Assembly: GCF_023913515.1 (NCBI RefSeq)
Contig: NZ_CP099391.1
Coordinates: 372,001 to 436,000 of the forward strand
Reading direction: 5' to 3'
DNA: 64,000 nt
Origin: Natronococcus sp. CG52
GTDB lineage: Archaea; Halobacteriota; Halobacteria; Halobacteriales; Natrialbaceae
Shown: positions 32,542 to 42,244 of the stretch, one piece after another
Layout of the letters: every line of letters starts with the position of its first letter
How positions within the stretch are numbered: position 1 is the first letter of the stretch
Notes under the pieces: generated by a model
Told to the model about the DNA's origin: nothing
Databases searched by the model: none
Seen by the model: only the letters and a program-made list of their open reading frames with translations
Translations under genes and position numbers: made by a program

Positions 32542-34512
32542 ATGAGCACGAACCAGAACGTAGAGAACCGCGAAACTCCCGAGCAGACGACGCTCTCGGT
32601 CACCAACATCGGTGGAATCGAGGAGACGACCGTTTCGTTCCAGCAAGGAATCACCGTACTCTCCGGCCGAAACGCGACGAATCGCACGTCGCTGCTCCAG
32701 GGAATCATGGCCGCGCTCGGGAGCGACCGGGCGAGTCTCAAGGCCGACGCCGACGAGGGGTCGGCGATTCTCGATTTCGACGACGAGACGTACCGACAGA
32801 CGCTCCGTCGGCAGAACGGGACGATCGTCACCGAGGGTGAGCCGTACCTCGAGGATCCGGAACTCGCGGATCTGTTCGCGTTCCTGCTCGAGTCGAACGA
32901 GGCGCGCCGGGCCGTCGCGCGCGGCGACGAACTCCGGGACCTGATCATGCGCCCGGTCGACACCGACGCGATTAAAGCGGAGATCCGACAGCTCGAACAG
33001 CGGAAACAGCGTCTCGACGACCAGCTCGGCGAACTCGACGATCTCGAGGATCGCCTCCCCGATCTCGAGGCGAAGCGGACGCGGCTGGCCGACGAGATCG
33101 AGGAGCTCCGCGAGGAACTCGAAACGGCCGAGGAGGCTCTCGAGTCGACGAACGTCGACGTCGAGACCCGACGCGAGGAACGATCGGAACTCGAGACGAA
33201 ACTGGACGAACTCCGCGACACCCGTTCGGAGCTCGAACGCACTCGCGACCGGATCGACACCGAGCGCGAGAGCATCGAAGCGCTCGAGGCGGAACGCGAT
33301 GAGGTGGAGGCACAGCTCGACGAGCTCTCGACGGGCGAGGAAGCCGATATCGATCGTCTGGAGGCGGAAATCGACACACTGCAGGATCAGAAGGATGGTC
33401 TCAACGAGGAAATCTCGCAACTGCAGCGCACGATCCAGTTCAACGAGCGGCTGCTCGAGGATCCGGGCGAGTTCCTCGCGGGCGACGATGGCGGCGCCGG
33501 GGGCGACGGCGCCGTTACCGACCAGCTGCTGCCGGACGACGATTCGGAGACGGTCACCTGCTGGACCTGCGGCTCGTCGGTCGCCACGGAACAGATCGAA
33601 ACCACGATCGAACAGCTTCGGACGGCACACCAGGACCGACTCGAGGAGCGGTCGGCGGTTAACGCCGACCTCGACGAGAAGCGAGAGACGCTCACCGAGA
33701 TCAACGAGAACCGGACGGAGTACCGGCAGGCCACTCGTCGCATCGAGTCGATCGACGACGAGATCGACCGCCGCCGCGACCGAATCGACGAACTCACGAG
33801 CGAGCGCGAGTCGCTGACCGACGAGATCGACGACCTCGAGGGCGAGATCGACGACCTCGAGAGCGACGGCTCGGAGGACATCCTCGAGAAACATCGGGAG
33901 GTCAACCAGCTCGAGTTCGAACTCGAGCGGAAGGAACGCGAGCGCGACGAGATCGAGGACGAAATCGCATCAGTCGAGGATCGACTCGGCGACCGCGAGG
34001 GGCTCGAGGCGCGCCGCGAGGAGGCCACCGAGGAGCTCACCGGCCTGCGCACCCGCATCGATCGGATCGAGGAGGACGCTGTCGAGGCGTTCAACGAGCA
34101 CATGGCGAACCTCCTCGAGACGCTCGGCTACGACAACCTGGACCGGATCTGGATCGATCGGACGACCCGCGACGTCCGCGAGGGACGCCGAAAGGTGTCG
34201 AAGTCCTCGTTCGACCTCAAGATCGTCCGGAGCACCGACGAGGGTGCGGCCTACGAGGACGCGATCGAGCACCTGAGCGAGAGCGAGCGCGAGGTGACCG
34301 GACTCGTATTCGCGCTGGCGGGCTATCTCGTCCACGACGTCTACGAGACGGTGCCGTTCATGCTGCTCGACTCGCTCGAGGCGATCGACGCCGAGCGAAT
34401 CGCGGCGCTCGTCGAGTACTTCGAATCGTACGCGCCCTACCTCGTCGTCGCGCTGCTTGAGGAGGACGCCGAGGCACTCGCCGAGCAACACGACGTCGTC
34501 ACCGAAATCTGA
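32542..34512 (+). CDS. archaea-specific SMC-related protein
   Basis: 656 aa from the ATG at 32542. An ATP-binding head is split by a long antiparallel coiled coil (about residues 145-325 and 360-520). The Walker-A-like motif is GRNATNRTS (residues 42-50), where the usual Lys before Thr/Ser is Arg. A CWTC zinc-hook-like motif sits at the hinge near residue 340, as in Rad50. The signature region is AIEHLSESEREVTGLVFALA, and Walker B is PFMLLDSLEAID near 606. It is probably a DNA- or chromosome-organising ATPase working with RdfA; that link is inferred from adjacency. Confidence 0.88.
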   Translation: MSTNQNVENRETPEQTTLSVTNIGGIEETTVSFQQGITVLSGRNATNRTSLLQGIMAALGSDRASLKADADEGSAILDFDDETYRQTLRRQNGTIVTEGEPYLEDPELADLFAFLLESNEARRAVARGDELRDLIMRPVDTDAIKAEIRQLEQRKQRLDDQLGELDDLEDRLPDLEAKRTRLADEIEELREELETAEEALESTNVDVETRREERSELETKLDELRDTRSELERTRDRIDTERESIEALEAERDEVEAQLDELSTGEEADIDRLEAEIDTLQDQKDGLNEEISQLQRTIQFNERLLEDPGEFLAGDDGGAGGDGAVTDQLLPDDDSETVTCWTCGSSVATEQIETTIEQLRTAHQDRLEERSAVNADLDEKRETLTEINENRTEYRQATRRIESIDDEIDRRRDRIDELTSERESLTDEIDDLEGEIDDLESDGSEDILEKHREVNQLEFELERKERERDEIEDEIASVEDRLGDREGLEARREEATEELTGLRTRIDRIEEDAVEAFNEHMANLLETLGYDNLDRIWIDRTTRDVREGRRKVSKSSFDLKIVRSTDEGAAYEDAIEHLSESEREVTGLVFALAGYLVHDVYETVPFMLLDSLEAIDAERIAALVEYFESYAPYLVVALLEEDAEALAEQHDVVTEI

Positions 34513-34644
34513 CGGCACCTGCCGAGTTCCGGGGCTGTACCGTTTTCCAATCGTACTCGCCGTCGCGTTCCAGTGTGCGGACTCCGAGAACGCTCGCTGC
34601 AACCTCGCGACCCGTCGCCGGTTCAGCCGTGATTCTGCCGTGGT

Positions 34645-35406
34645 TTAGCCGTACGCGAGCGTCACCCTGATCTCGCCCGCCTTGTCCCGGAGTAGGTTCA
34701 CGAACTCCTCGTGGACGTCCTCCGTGAATCGGCTCGCCGGACCGAACAGCCCCAGTGCGCCGAGGAGTTCGTCGTCGGGCGTGTGAACCGGAACGGCGAC
34801 GCCACAGAGACCGTCCATGTACTCCTCGTCGTTGATCGCGTAGCCGCGGTCCCGTACCCGGTCGAGTTCCTCGGAGAGCGCGTCCGGGTCGGTGATCGTG
34901 TTGCTCGTGTGCCTCTCGAGCCCCTTCGTCTCGACGAAGTCGGCGACCGCCTCGTCGTCCCACTCCGCGAGAATCACCTTTCCGGAGGCCAGCGAGTGCA
35001 GCGGGCGTCGCTTCCCGATCATCGTGTCGGAGAGGCTCCCGTACCGGTGGAGGTAGACGGCGTCGTACTCCTCCTCGACGACGAACAGCGATCGCTCGTC
35101 GGTCTCCTGTCCCAGTTCGAACACCTTGCGTTTCGCGGCGGTGTACCCCGTCTTCCGGTTTCGGGTCTGCTCGCTGATCTCGAGCAGTCGGAGGCCGATG
35201 TAGTACCCCCCCTCGCGTTCGATGACGTACCCCATGTCGGTGAGCGTCGCGAGGTGACGGTAGACCGTGCTCTTCGGCAGTTCCGTCCGCTCGGTGATCT
35301 CGGTGATCGTCAGCCCCTCCTCGGACTTGAGCGCCTCGAGGATCGCGAACGTCTTTCTGGTCGTCGAGACGCCCGTGTTGGCCCCGCCGTCCCGTTCTGC
35401 GGTCAT
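34645..35406 (-). CDS. IclR-family transcriptional regulator
   Basis: 253 aa. N-terminal winged helix (about residues 14-80): TRKTFAILEALKSEEGLTIT and TELPKSTVYRHLATLTDMGY. C-terminal IclR effector domain (about 95-250), with HSLASGKVILAEWDDEAVAD and GLCGVAVPVHTPDDELLGAL. IclR proteins bind small organic acids and control catabolic operons. It lies next to the acyl-CoA dehydrogenase and TRAP transporter genes, so it is the natural candidate regulator of that block. Confidence 0.93.
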   Translation of the reverse strand: MTAERDGGANTGVSTTRKTFAILEALKSEEGLTITEITERTELPKSTVYRHLATLTDMGYVIEREGGYYIGLRLLEISEQTRNRKTGYTAAKRKVFELGQETDERSLFVVEEEYDAVYLHRYGSLSDTMIGKRRPLHSLASGKVILAEWDDEAVADFVETKGLERHTSNTITDPDALSEELDRVRDRGYAINDEEYMDGLCGVAVPVHTPDDELLGALGLFGPASRFTEDVHEEFVNLLRDKAGEIRVTLAYG

Positions 35407-35670
35407 ATCTACTCGTCTCCCGATATCCCCATCAATGTTCCGGATAGCAAAACGCGAACGCCATCATACGAAACGAATGCCGCGAACGTCACGGACAGCG
35501 GGGCGGCAGGTCACTATGCGGAACGCGAGTTCGAGTGCCGGATCGTCCTCGAGTCTCCTCGGTTGGTTCCGTCGACGGTCGCACCGCGGCTCGGTAGCGT
35601 GACTCGTCGGATCGGAGCCCTCGTGTGCGAGAGAATTACGAGTTTTCGGCGCGGTCGCCGTCGGCGCGAC

Positions 35671-36834
35671 CTACTGGTAGGCCTGGAGGCCGGTGAGGTC
35701 CTCGCCGAGGACGAGCGTGTGGATGTCGTGGGTCCCCTCGTAGGTGTAGACGGTCTCCATGTTCGCCATGTGGCGCATCGGCGAGTAGTCGGTCGTGATG
35801 CCGTTGCCGCCGAGCATCTCGCGGGCGACCTTCGACTGCTCGCGGGCCATCCGGACGTTGTTCCGCTTGGCCATCGAGACGTGTTGGGGGCGCATCTCGC
35901 CGCGCTCTTTGAGATCGGCCAGCCGGTAGGCCAGCAGCTGGGCGAGCGTGATCTGGGTCGCCATCTCCGCGAGCTTCTGCTGTTGAAGCTGGAACCGACC
36001 GATCGGGCCGCCGAACTGCTCGCGATCGATCGCGTACTGGCGGGCCTCCTCGAAGCAGTCCCGCGCGGCGCCGACGGCCCCCCAGGCGATGCCGTATCGC
36101 GCCTGGGTGAGACAGGAGAGCGGCCCCTTCATCCCGGAGACGCCCGGCAACACGTTCTCTTCGGGGACGTAGACGCCGTTCAGCCCGATCTCGCCGGTGA
36201 TCGACGCTCGCAGCGAGAGCTTTTCGGTGATCTTGTTCGTGGAGACGCCGTCGCGGTCGGTTTCGACGAGAAATCCGCGAACGGGGTCGTCCTCTGCCGA
36301 GCGGTCGCGCGCCCAGACGACGGCGACGTCGGCGATCGGCGAGTTCGTGATCCACGTCTTCGAGCCGTTGAGGACGTAGCCGTCGCCGTCTTCCTCCGCA
36401 TAGGTCTCCATCGCCGACGGGTTCGAGCCGTGTTCGGGTTCGGTGAGGCCGAAACAGCCGATCGCTTCACCCCGGCCCATCGCCGGGAGCCACTCTTCTT
36501 TCTGATCCTCGCTCCCGTACGCGTGGATCGGGTACATGACGAGCGCGCCCTGGACCGACGCCATCGAGCGCAGCCCCGAGTCGCCCGCCTCGAGTTCCTG
36601 CATCAGCAGTCCGTAGGCGGTCTCCGAGACGTTCGGCGAGCCGTACCCCTCGAGGTTCGGCGCGTAGAAGCCGAGTTCACCCATCTTCGGGATGAGCTCC
36701 TTCGGAAACGTCCCCGCTTCGAAGTGGTCGCCGACGTCGGGTTTGACGCGTTCTTCGACGAACTCTCGGGCGGTGTCCCGGATCATCCGCTCCTCCTGGT
36801 CGAGGTCTCCCTCGAGCTGAACGAAATCCAGCAT
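35671..36834 (-). CDS. acyl-CoA dehydrogenase, glutaryl-CoA dehydrogenase type
   Basis: 387 aa, full length. FAD- and substrate-binding blocks: IGCFGLTEPEHGSNPSAMET, GYVLNGSKTWITNSPIADVA, REQFGGPIGRFQLQQQKLAE and the C-terminal TVYTYEGTHDIHTLVLGEDL with the catalytic Glu in YEGTH. The HDIHTLVLG ending and the RFQLQQQKL segment favour the glutaryl-CoA dehydrogenase subgroup, which oxidises and decarboxylates glutaryl-CoA to crotonyl-CoA. The nearby ligase, enoyl-CoA hydratase, hydroxyacyl-CoA dehydrogenase and thiolase would carry crotonyl-CoA to acetyl-CoA. Confidence 0.9.
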   Translation of the reverse strand: MLDFVQLEGDLDQEERMIRDTAREFVEERVKPDVGDHFEAGTFPKELIPKMGELGFYAPNLEGYGSPNVSETAYGLLMQELEAGDSGLRSMASVQGALVMYPIHAYGSEDQKEEWLPAMGRGEAIGCFGLTEPEHGSNPSAMETYAEEDGDGYVLNGSKTWITNSPIADVAVVWARDRSAEDDPVRGFLVETDRDGVSTNKITEKLSLRASITGEIGLNGVYVPEENVLPGVSGMKGPLSCLTQARYGIAWGAVGAARDCFEEARQYAIDREQFGGPIGRFQLQQQKLAEMATQITLAQLLAYRLADLKERGEMRPQHVSMAKRNNVRMAREQSKVAREMLGGNGITTDYSPMRHMANMETVYTYEGTHDIHTLVLGEDLTGLQAYQ

Positions 36835-37195
36835 ACCCGCTAGTACGCAATTGCCCCCATAGGTATTGTGGTATATCTATCGTGGCAGTGATCGTTTCGG
36901 ATCGATTGCCGTTCGTCTCACCTCGAGAGTAGAACATCGCTCGTTCTGCACGGCGAAACGCGTCCTCCTAATCGGAGTCGCTCGATCGGCTTTGCCGCGG
37001 CGAGTTTGCTATGTGAAACGCGATAGGGCCGGGACGGAACGCCGCGCTCTCGCCGACTTGCCGCGCGTACCGTCGCTCGGCCGTCCGCTCAGACGGTGCT
37101 TACGGAGTTCGGAAAGCGGAACGCACGCCTTGCGTTGTAAGCGTCTCGGACGATTAACGATAACATTATGTGCGATCGCTATGGATCACCGTACC
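36835..37195. other. divergent intergenic region before the TRAP operon
   Basis: About 360 bp between the divergent glutaryl-CoA-dehydrogenase-like gene and the TRAP binding-protein gene. The open frame on the plus strand through this region is Arg-rich and non-coding in character. AT-rich patches near 36863-36885 (before the minus gene) and 37153-37170 (before the plus gene) may hold the two promoters. Confidence 0.45.
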
Positions 37196-38242
37196 ATGCC
37201 GACCAGAGAGACTTCCGGTTACGTCCAGAACCGTCGCTCGTTCCTCGCTGCCGCCGGTGGCGGCGCGACTGCAGCGGTTGCGGGCTGTCTCGGCGATATC
37301 GAGGGTGCGCTGGAAGACGACGAACAGCAGAACCTCCGGATGCGCACTGCTGCCGCGGAGACGGCGGCCTACGGCGCGAACGAGGGGATCGCCAGCGTCG
37401 TCAACGACCGGACGGACGAGATCTACGTCGAGGCGCAGACGAGTTCGGGAACGGAGGCCAACATCGGCGCACTCGACGACGAGAGCGCCGAGATGGTTTA
37501 CATCCAGAACTGGTCGGCGCGAGAGGTCGCGGAGGGCGTCGAGCCGTTCGACGACCTCGACTTCGAGATGGCGCAGGTGTTCCACTTCTACGACCTGCCG
37601 TGGTTCTTCTGTAGCGCGGACGAGGAGCTCGAAACCCTCTCGGATATCGACTCGGAGACGGCAGTTTCGCCGACACCGGAGGGGTCGGGCACCGCACCCG
37701 CCCTCGAGCACGCCCTGGAACGGGTCGGCGACTACGACCGCGTCAGTTACAGCTACGGCGAGCAGGGGAGCGCGATGAACGAGGGACAGCTCGACGTCAG
37801 CGTCGGGACGTACATGAACTTCCAGATCGTGCCGGGATGGCTCCAGGAGATGATGGGTACCGTCGACCTGAACGTTCTCGGCGTCGACGACGACACCCTC
37901 GAGGACTGGCGGGACGACGACAAACTGCTGATCGACTCCTTCGACGGCGGCGACCTCGAGGAGGCGACGTCGACGCCCGAGGAGGTCCACTGCCCGACGT
38001 TCGCGTACAACTTCGTCTGTCGTGACGACCTCGACTACGACACCGTCTACGCGTTCCTCGAGACGACGTACGACCACCGCGAGGAACTCGAGGAGTACAG
38101 CGCGTTGCTCGACCAGCTCGCAGACGACGAGTTCTGGGTCGAGAACATGTACGACGGCGTCCCGTTCCACGACGCGGCCGCCGACTTCTACGAGGAGATC
38201 GGGATCTGGTCCGACGAGTTCGAACGCGTCGACGACGCCTGA
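37196..38242 (+). CDS. TAXI-type TRAP transporter substrate-binding lipoprotein
   Basis: 348 aa from the ATG at 37196; another in-frame ATG at 37181 would add five residues. The N-terminus has a Tat motif and a lipobox: NRRSFLAAAGGGATAAVAGC, so a lipid-anchored Tat lipoprotein on the outer face. The body is a TAXI-family periplasmic-binding fold: TAAAETAAYGANEGIASVVN, SAEMVYIQNWSAREVAEG, then AVSPTPEGSGTAPALEHALE. It captures an organic acid for the fused permease encoded 6 bp downstream. Confidence 0.9.
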   Translation: MPTRETSGYVQNRRSFLAAAGGGATAAVAGCLGDIEGALEDDEQQNLRMRTAAAETAAYGANEGIASVVNDRTDEIYVEAQTSSGTEANIGALDDESAEMVYIQNWSAREVAEGVEPFDDLDFEMAQVFHFYDLPWFFCSADEELETLSDIDSETAVSPTPEGSGTAPALEHALERVGDYDRVSYSYGEQGSAMNEGQLDVSVGTYMNFQIVPGWLQEMMGTVDLNVLGVDDDTLEDWRDDDKLLIDSFDGGDLEEATSTPEEVHCPTFAYNFVCRDDLDYDTVYAFLETTYDHREELEEYSALLDQLADDEFWVENMYDGVPFHDAAADFYEEIGIWSDEFERVDDA

Positions 38243-38248
38243 CGGACG

Positions 38249-40384
38249 ATGGCGACGAACAGTCAGTCCGACGTGCGGCGGAACCCGCTGTGGGTGCTGG
38301 ACGGCGCAGCCTACGCGCTGGGGGCGTTCCTGACGCTGTTGACGCTCGGCTACGCGACGGTGTTGGGGTTCGGCCTCCCGCGGGTCGGTATCTACGCCCA
38401 GTCGGAGCTGTACGTGAACGTCTTCCTCGGGGTCGGGTTGGCGGCGTACTACGCCGACTACGCGCGGTCGCAACTGCGCGACGTCGCGGAGCAGTCGGAG
38501 CTACACGACGGAGCGGCGGACGCCGACGAGCCCGGTGATGGGACCGCTGACGCTCGGTCCCGCCGTGTTCGCGATCGACTCCGGGCCAGGTACGCGCGGA
38601 TCGATCCGGCGATCTCCATCGCGCTCGCGGGCGTCGCACTCGCCTCGACGGCGTACGTTCACGTCAACTTCGCGCGCCTCTTCGAGGACGCCCACCTCGC
38701 CGGCTACACTCCCGTCGACATCGTCGTGGGAACCGTCCTCATCTTCCTCGCGGTCGACGCGACGCGACGCGCGTTCGGCTGGGTGATCGCCGCGGTCGCC
38801 GTGCTGTCGGTGCTGTACGCACACTGGCTGGTGATCGGCCTCGTGTTCCTGGCGTCGAACGCGGTTCCCGTCGTCGACGTTCCCGGGCTATTTCGTCACA
38901 CCGGCATGAGCTGGACCGACATCGCTCGCGACGGAGCGATCAGCATCAACGGCGTTTACGACCCCCAACTCATGGGAATCGGCTCGACGTGGGTCGCGAT
39001 CTTCATCATGTTCGCCGGCATCGCGAAGGCGTTCGGCCTGATGGACTTCATCCTCGCGGTCGGCCGCGAACTCGGCACCAGCCTTCGAACGGGGGTCGTC
39101 CAGATCGCCGTCATCTCGAGTATGATCATGGGGTCGATCACCGGGAGCGCGGCCGCGAACACGGCGACGACGGGGAGTTTCACCATTCCGATGCTGAAGG
39201 AACAGGGCGTTCGCGACGACTTCGCCGCGTCGATCGAGGCGGTCGCCTCCGCCGGCGGACAGATGCTGCCGCCGGTGATGGGCGTCGCCGCCTTCCTCAT
39301 GGCGGACATCCTCGGCGTCAGCTACGTGCAGATCATCCAGGCGGGTACGATCCCGGCGGCGCTGTTCTACCTCTCGGTCTGCATCGCCGTTCACTTCACG
39401 GTTCTCAAGTTCGGCTGGATCTCGAGCGACCTCTCGTCGTTCGACTGGCGGCTCCTGCTGGGCGGCGTTCACTTCGCGATTCCGCTGTTCGTCCTGCTGT
39501 ACACGCTGATCTATCTCCGGTACACGCCGCTGTCGTCGGGCCTGTACACGATCCTCTCGATCTTCGGCGTGATGATCGTCAAGAACGTCTACGAGGACGG
39601 TCCCGACCTCGAGACCGCTCGAGCGACGGGCAGGCAAACCCTCGACGGCCTCTCCCAGGGCGGGCTCGAGATGGCCCCGCTCGTCGGCGTGCTCGCAGCG
39701 ATGGGGCTGATCGTCGAACTGCTCGAGGGCACCGGACTGACTCAGGGCGTCGCGACGACGATCGTCGGCCTCGGCGGCGGACTGCTCGTCGTCGTGCTGG
39801 CGCTCGCGATGCTGGCGAGCATCCTGTTCGGGCTGGGGATGCCGACGCCGGCGGCGTACATCCTCGTCGTCGTGCTGGTCGCCCCCGGCGTCATCGGGAT
39901 GGGCGTGCCCGAACTCACGACCCACATGTTCGTCTTCTACTTCGCCATGCTGTCGGCGATCACGCCGCCGGTCGCGATCTCGGTCGCGATCGGCTCGCGC
40001 ATCGCCGGGACGAGCTTCACGAAATCCTGTCTGCAGGCGCTGCGGATCGGCGCGCCCGGGTTCGTCATTCCGTTCGCGTTCGTCACGAACAACAGCCTCA
40101 TCTACTGGGCCCCGGAGACGCTGTTCGCGTTCCCGGTCGTCCTCCTCGGAACGGTCGGGCTCATCGTCGCGACCGTCGGATTCGACGGGGCGCACGACCT
40201 CGACTACCCGTGGCGGGCGCTCTACGCGGTCGCCGCGTTCGCCGCGATGTTCGGTGCCGTCGAACACGTCGCCTTCCAGGTGGTCGGCGCCGTCATCATC
40301 GCCGCCGGACTGGTGTACGCGAACGTGATCGTCGGTTACAGCGCCGACTCCCGCCGGAGCGTCGACGAGTCGACGCTCGAGTGA
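38249..40384 (+). CDS. TRAP transporter fused permease (4TM-12TM)
   Basis: 711 aa with about 16 or more membrane segments. The N-terminal third corresponds to the small DctQ-like subunit and the rest to the large DctM-like subunit. Conserved DctM features include SSMIMGSITGSAAANTATTG near residues 290-309, GGQMLPPVMGVAAFLMADIL, and the second half GMPTPAAYILVVVLVAP. It drives sodium- or proton-coupled uptake of an organic acid delivered by the TAXI protein. An acidic loop (about 85-115) is a halophile insertion. Operon with 37196-38242. Confidence 0.93.
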   Translation: MATNSQSDVRRNPLWVLDGAAYALGAFLTLLTLGYATVLGFGLPRVGIYAQSELYVNVFLGVGLAAYYADYARSQLRDVAEQSELHDGAADADEPGDGTADARSRRVRDRLRARYARIDPAISIALAGVALASTAYVHVNFARLFEDAHLAGYTPVDIVVGTVLIFLAVDATRRAFGWVIAAVAVLSVLYAHWLVIGLVFLASNAVPVVDVPGLFRHTGMSWTDIARDGAISINGVYDPQLMGIGSTWVAIFIMFAGIAKAFGLMDFILAVGRELGTSLRTGVVQIAVISSMIMGSITGSAAANTATTGSFTIPMLKEQGVRDDFAASIEAVASAGGQMLPPVMGVAAFLMADILGVSYVQIIQAGTIPAALFYLSVCIAVHFTVLKFGWISSDLSSFDWRLLLGGVHFAIPLFVLLYTLIYLRYTPLSSGLYTILSIFGVMIVKNVYEDGPDLETARATGRQTLDGLSQGGLEMAPLVGVLAAMGLIVELLEGTGLTQGVATTIVGLGGGLLVVVLALAMLASILFGLGMPTPAAYILVVVLVAPGVIGMGVPELTTHMFVFYFAMLSAITPPVAISVAIGSRIAGTSFTKSCLQALRIGAPGFVIPFAFVTNNSLIYWAPETLFAFPVVLLGTVGLIVATVGFDGAHDLDYPWRALYAVAAFAAMFGAVEHVAFQVVGAVIIAAGLVYANVIVGYSADSRRSVDESTLE

Positions 40385-40442
40385 GCCCTCGCCGCTCCCT
40401 TTTCACCGCGCTCGCTCGAACCGGAGTAACAACGTTTTTGTA

Positions 40443-40450
40443 TTGTTCAC
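40443..40450. promoter_or_regulatory. TTGTTCAC motif before the acyl-CoA ligase gene
   Basis: The octamer lies directly before the ATG at 40451 and recurs upstream of the acyl-CoA dehydrogenase (42165) and, as a full palindrome, upstream of the lactate permease (51384). A shared operator half-site is possible. Confidence 0.35.
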
Positions 40451-42061
40451 ATGACGCATGCACAAGGAATGACGAATCTCGTCACAGCAGTCGCTGCGAC
40501 CGTCGATTCGAACCCGGAGTCGCCCGCGATCGCGTTCGACGGCGATCGAGTGAGCTACGAGGCGTTCTGGGACCGGGCCGGACGATTCGCGAAGGCGCTC
40601 GACGAGCGAGGGGTCGGCGAGGGCGACCGGGTCGGAATCTACCTCCCGAACCTGCCGCAGTTCGTCACGGCGTTCTACGGCACGCTCCGGGCCGGCGGCA
40701 TCGTCGTCCCGATGAACCCGCAGTACAAGGCCCGCGAACTCAGTCACCTGCTCGGCGACAGCGGCGCGAAGGCGGTCGTCTCGCTCGGCGCGAACGTCGA
40801 CGAAGTCGGCTCGGTGCTCGAGGACACCGCCGTCGAACACGTGATCGCCGTCGGCGACACCGAGGATTCGGCGGCGGTCGGCTTCGAGGAGTTCCTCGCC
40901 GACGAGACGCTCGAGATCGTCGACCGCGCGGACGGAGACGTCGCCGTCCAGCCCTACACCTCGGGGACGACCGGCACGCCGAAGGGCGTCCTGCTCACCC
41001 ACCGCAACCTCGCCTGGACGACGCGGGCGAACGCCGACGTCCCGCCGGGGGGATTTCAGGAGTCGGATCGACTGGTCGGCACGCTCCCGCTCTTTCACAT
41101 CTACGGGATGTCCGTCGTGATGAACGGCGCCATGTACAGCGGCGGTACCTACTACCCCGTTTCCGAGTGGGACGCACCGACGGTGATGGACCTGCTCGAG
41201 GACGCGGAGATCTCGATCATGTTCGGCGTCCCGGCGATGTTCAACGACGTGATCAACCAGCCCGAGGCCGACGCCTACGAGTTCGACTCCCTGCGGTTCG
41301 TCAACTCGGGCGGGGCCAGTCTCCCGATCGAGGTGCTCGAACGCTTCGAGACGCTGTACGGCGTCCAGTTGAACGAGGGGTACGGGCTCACGGAGACGAG
41401 TCCGGTTACCCACGCCAACACGGCCGACTCGCGGCGAAAGGGTAGCATCGGGCAGCCCCTCGACGGCGTCGAGGCGAAGGTCGTAGACGAGGAGTTCGAG
41501 GAAGTGCCTCGAGTCCCGGAGGGGCCGGTGAACGAGGAGAGCGTTGCGTCGACGACGCAACGGAACGGAGGCGGCGAAGCCGCCGACGCCTCCCTCCACG
41601 AGATCACGGGAGAACTCGTCGTCGCCGGTCCGAACGTGATGAAGGGGTACTACGGACTGCCGGAAGCGAACGTGGAGGCCTTCACCGAGGAGGGCGGCAC
41701 GCGCTGGTTCCACACCGGCGACGTCTGTTACTGGGACGAGGACGACTTCTTCTTCGTCGTCGACCGCGAGAAACACATGATCGTCACCGGCGGCTACAAC
41801 GTCTATCCGCGAGAGATAGAGGAACTTCTCTTCGAGCACGAGGCCGTCGCGGACGCCGCCGTCGTCGGCGTGCCGGACGACCGTCGCGGCGAGACCGTGA
41901 AGGCGCTGGTCGTGCCGGTTCCCGACGCTGACGTGACGCCCGAGGAGATCAAACGGTACTGCCTGGACGGCCTGGCGGAGTACAAACACCCGCGGGAGGT
42001 CCAGTTCGTCGAGGAACTGCCCCGAACGACGACCGGGAAGGTCCAGAAGTTCAAGATCTGA
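40451..42061 (+). CDS. acyl-CoA ligase (class I adenylate-forming)
   Basis: 536 aa, full length. It activates a carboxylic acid to its CoA thioester via an acyl-adenylate. Motifs: the phosphate-binding loop YTSGTTGTPKGVLLTHRNL (about residues 168-186), NEGYGLTETSPVTH (A5-like), WFHTGDVCYWDEDDF (A7) and IVTGGYNVYPREIEELLF (A8), with the terminal catalytic Lys in TTTGKVQKFKI. An in-frame two-hairpin insert lies near residues 364-380. The ATG at 40469 is an alternative start. The TRAP operon ends 66 bp upstream on the same strand, suggesting the imported acid is its substrate. Confidence 0.93.
   Translation: MTHAQGMTNLVTAVAATVDSNPESPAIAFDGDRVSYEAFWDRAGRFAKALDERGVGEGDRVGIYLPNLPQFVTAFYGTLRAGGIVVPMNPQYKARELSHLLGDSGAKAVVSLGANVDEVGSVLEDTAVEHVIAVGDTEDSAAVGFEEFLADETLEIVDRADGDVAVQPYTSGTTGTPKGVLLTHRNLAWTTRANADVPPGGFQESDRLVGTLPLFHIYGMSVVMNGAMYSGGTYYPVSEWDAPTVMDLLEDAEISIMFGVPAMFNDVINQPEADAYEFDSLRFVNSGGASLPIEVLERFETLYGVQLNEGYGLTETSPVTHANTADSRRKGSIGQPLDGVEAKVVDEEFEEVPRVPEGPVNEESVASTTQRNGGGEAADASLHEITGELVVAGPNVMKGYYGLPEANVEAFTEEGGTRWFHTGDVCYWDEDDFFFVVDREKHMIVTGGYNVYPREIEELLFEHEAVADAAVVGVPDDRRGETVKALVVPVPDADVTPEEIKRYCLDGLAEYKHPREVQFVEELPRTTTGKVQKFKI
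41542..41584. repeat. paired-hairpin palindromic insert within the acyl-CoA ligase gene
   Basis: Hairpin 41542-41562 has perfect 9-bp arms CGTTGCGTC/GACGCAACG with loop GAC. After 7 nt, hairpin 41570-41584 has 6-bp arms GGCGGC/GCCGCC with loop GAA. It adds about 17 residues between VNEE and SLHEITGEL without breaking the frame. Confidence 0.65.
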
Positions 42062-42164
42062 GACGGAGACGAGTAACGTTCGAACGCTACGAACCCCTCG
42101 AGTCGCCGTCGTTCGCCGACAGTCGGATTCGCGCTTCCGTCCGAGAGCGGCGACTGTATTTACA

Positions 42165-42172
42165 TTGTTCAC
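42165..42172. promoter_or_regulatory. TTGTTCAC motif upstream of the acyl-CoA dehydrogenase gene
   Basis: It lies 73 bp before the ATG at 42245, beside AT-rich promoter-like sequence (ACTATATACGATAATATAC). Same octamer as at 40443 and 51382. Confidence 0.35.
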
Positions 42173-42244
42173 TATATACGATAATATACTTACACTGTTA
42201 GACACAACCGAAGCTATTTTGTACGAGTATTCCGATGGTACGGT

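Noticed and set aside
36866-37195. N-terminal extension of the TRAP binding protein
   Set aside because: The lipoprotein signal starts at 37196 (or 37181); upstream codons are Arg-rich and would bury the signal peptide.
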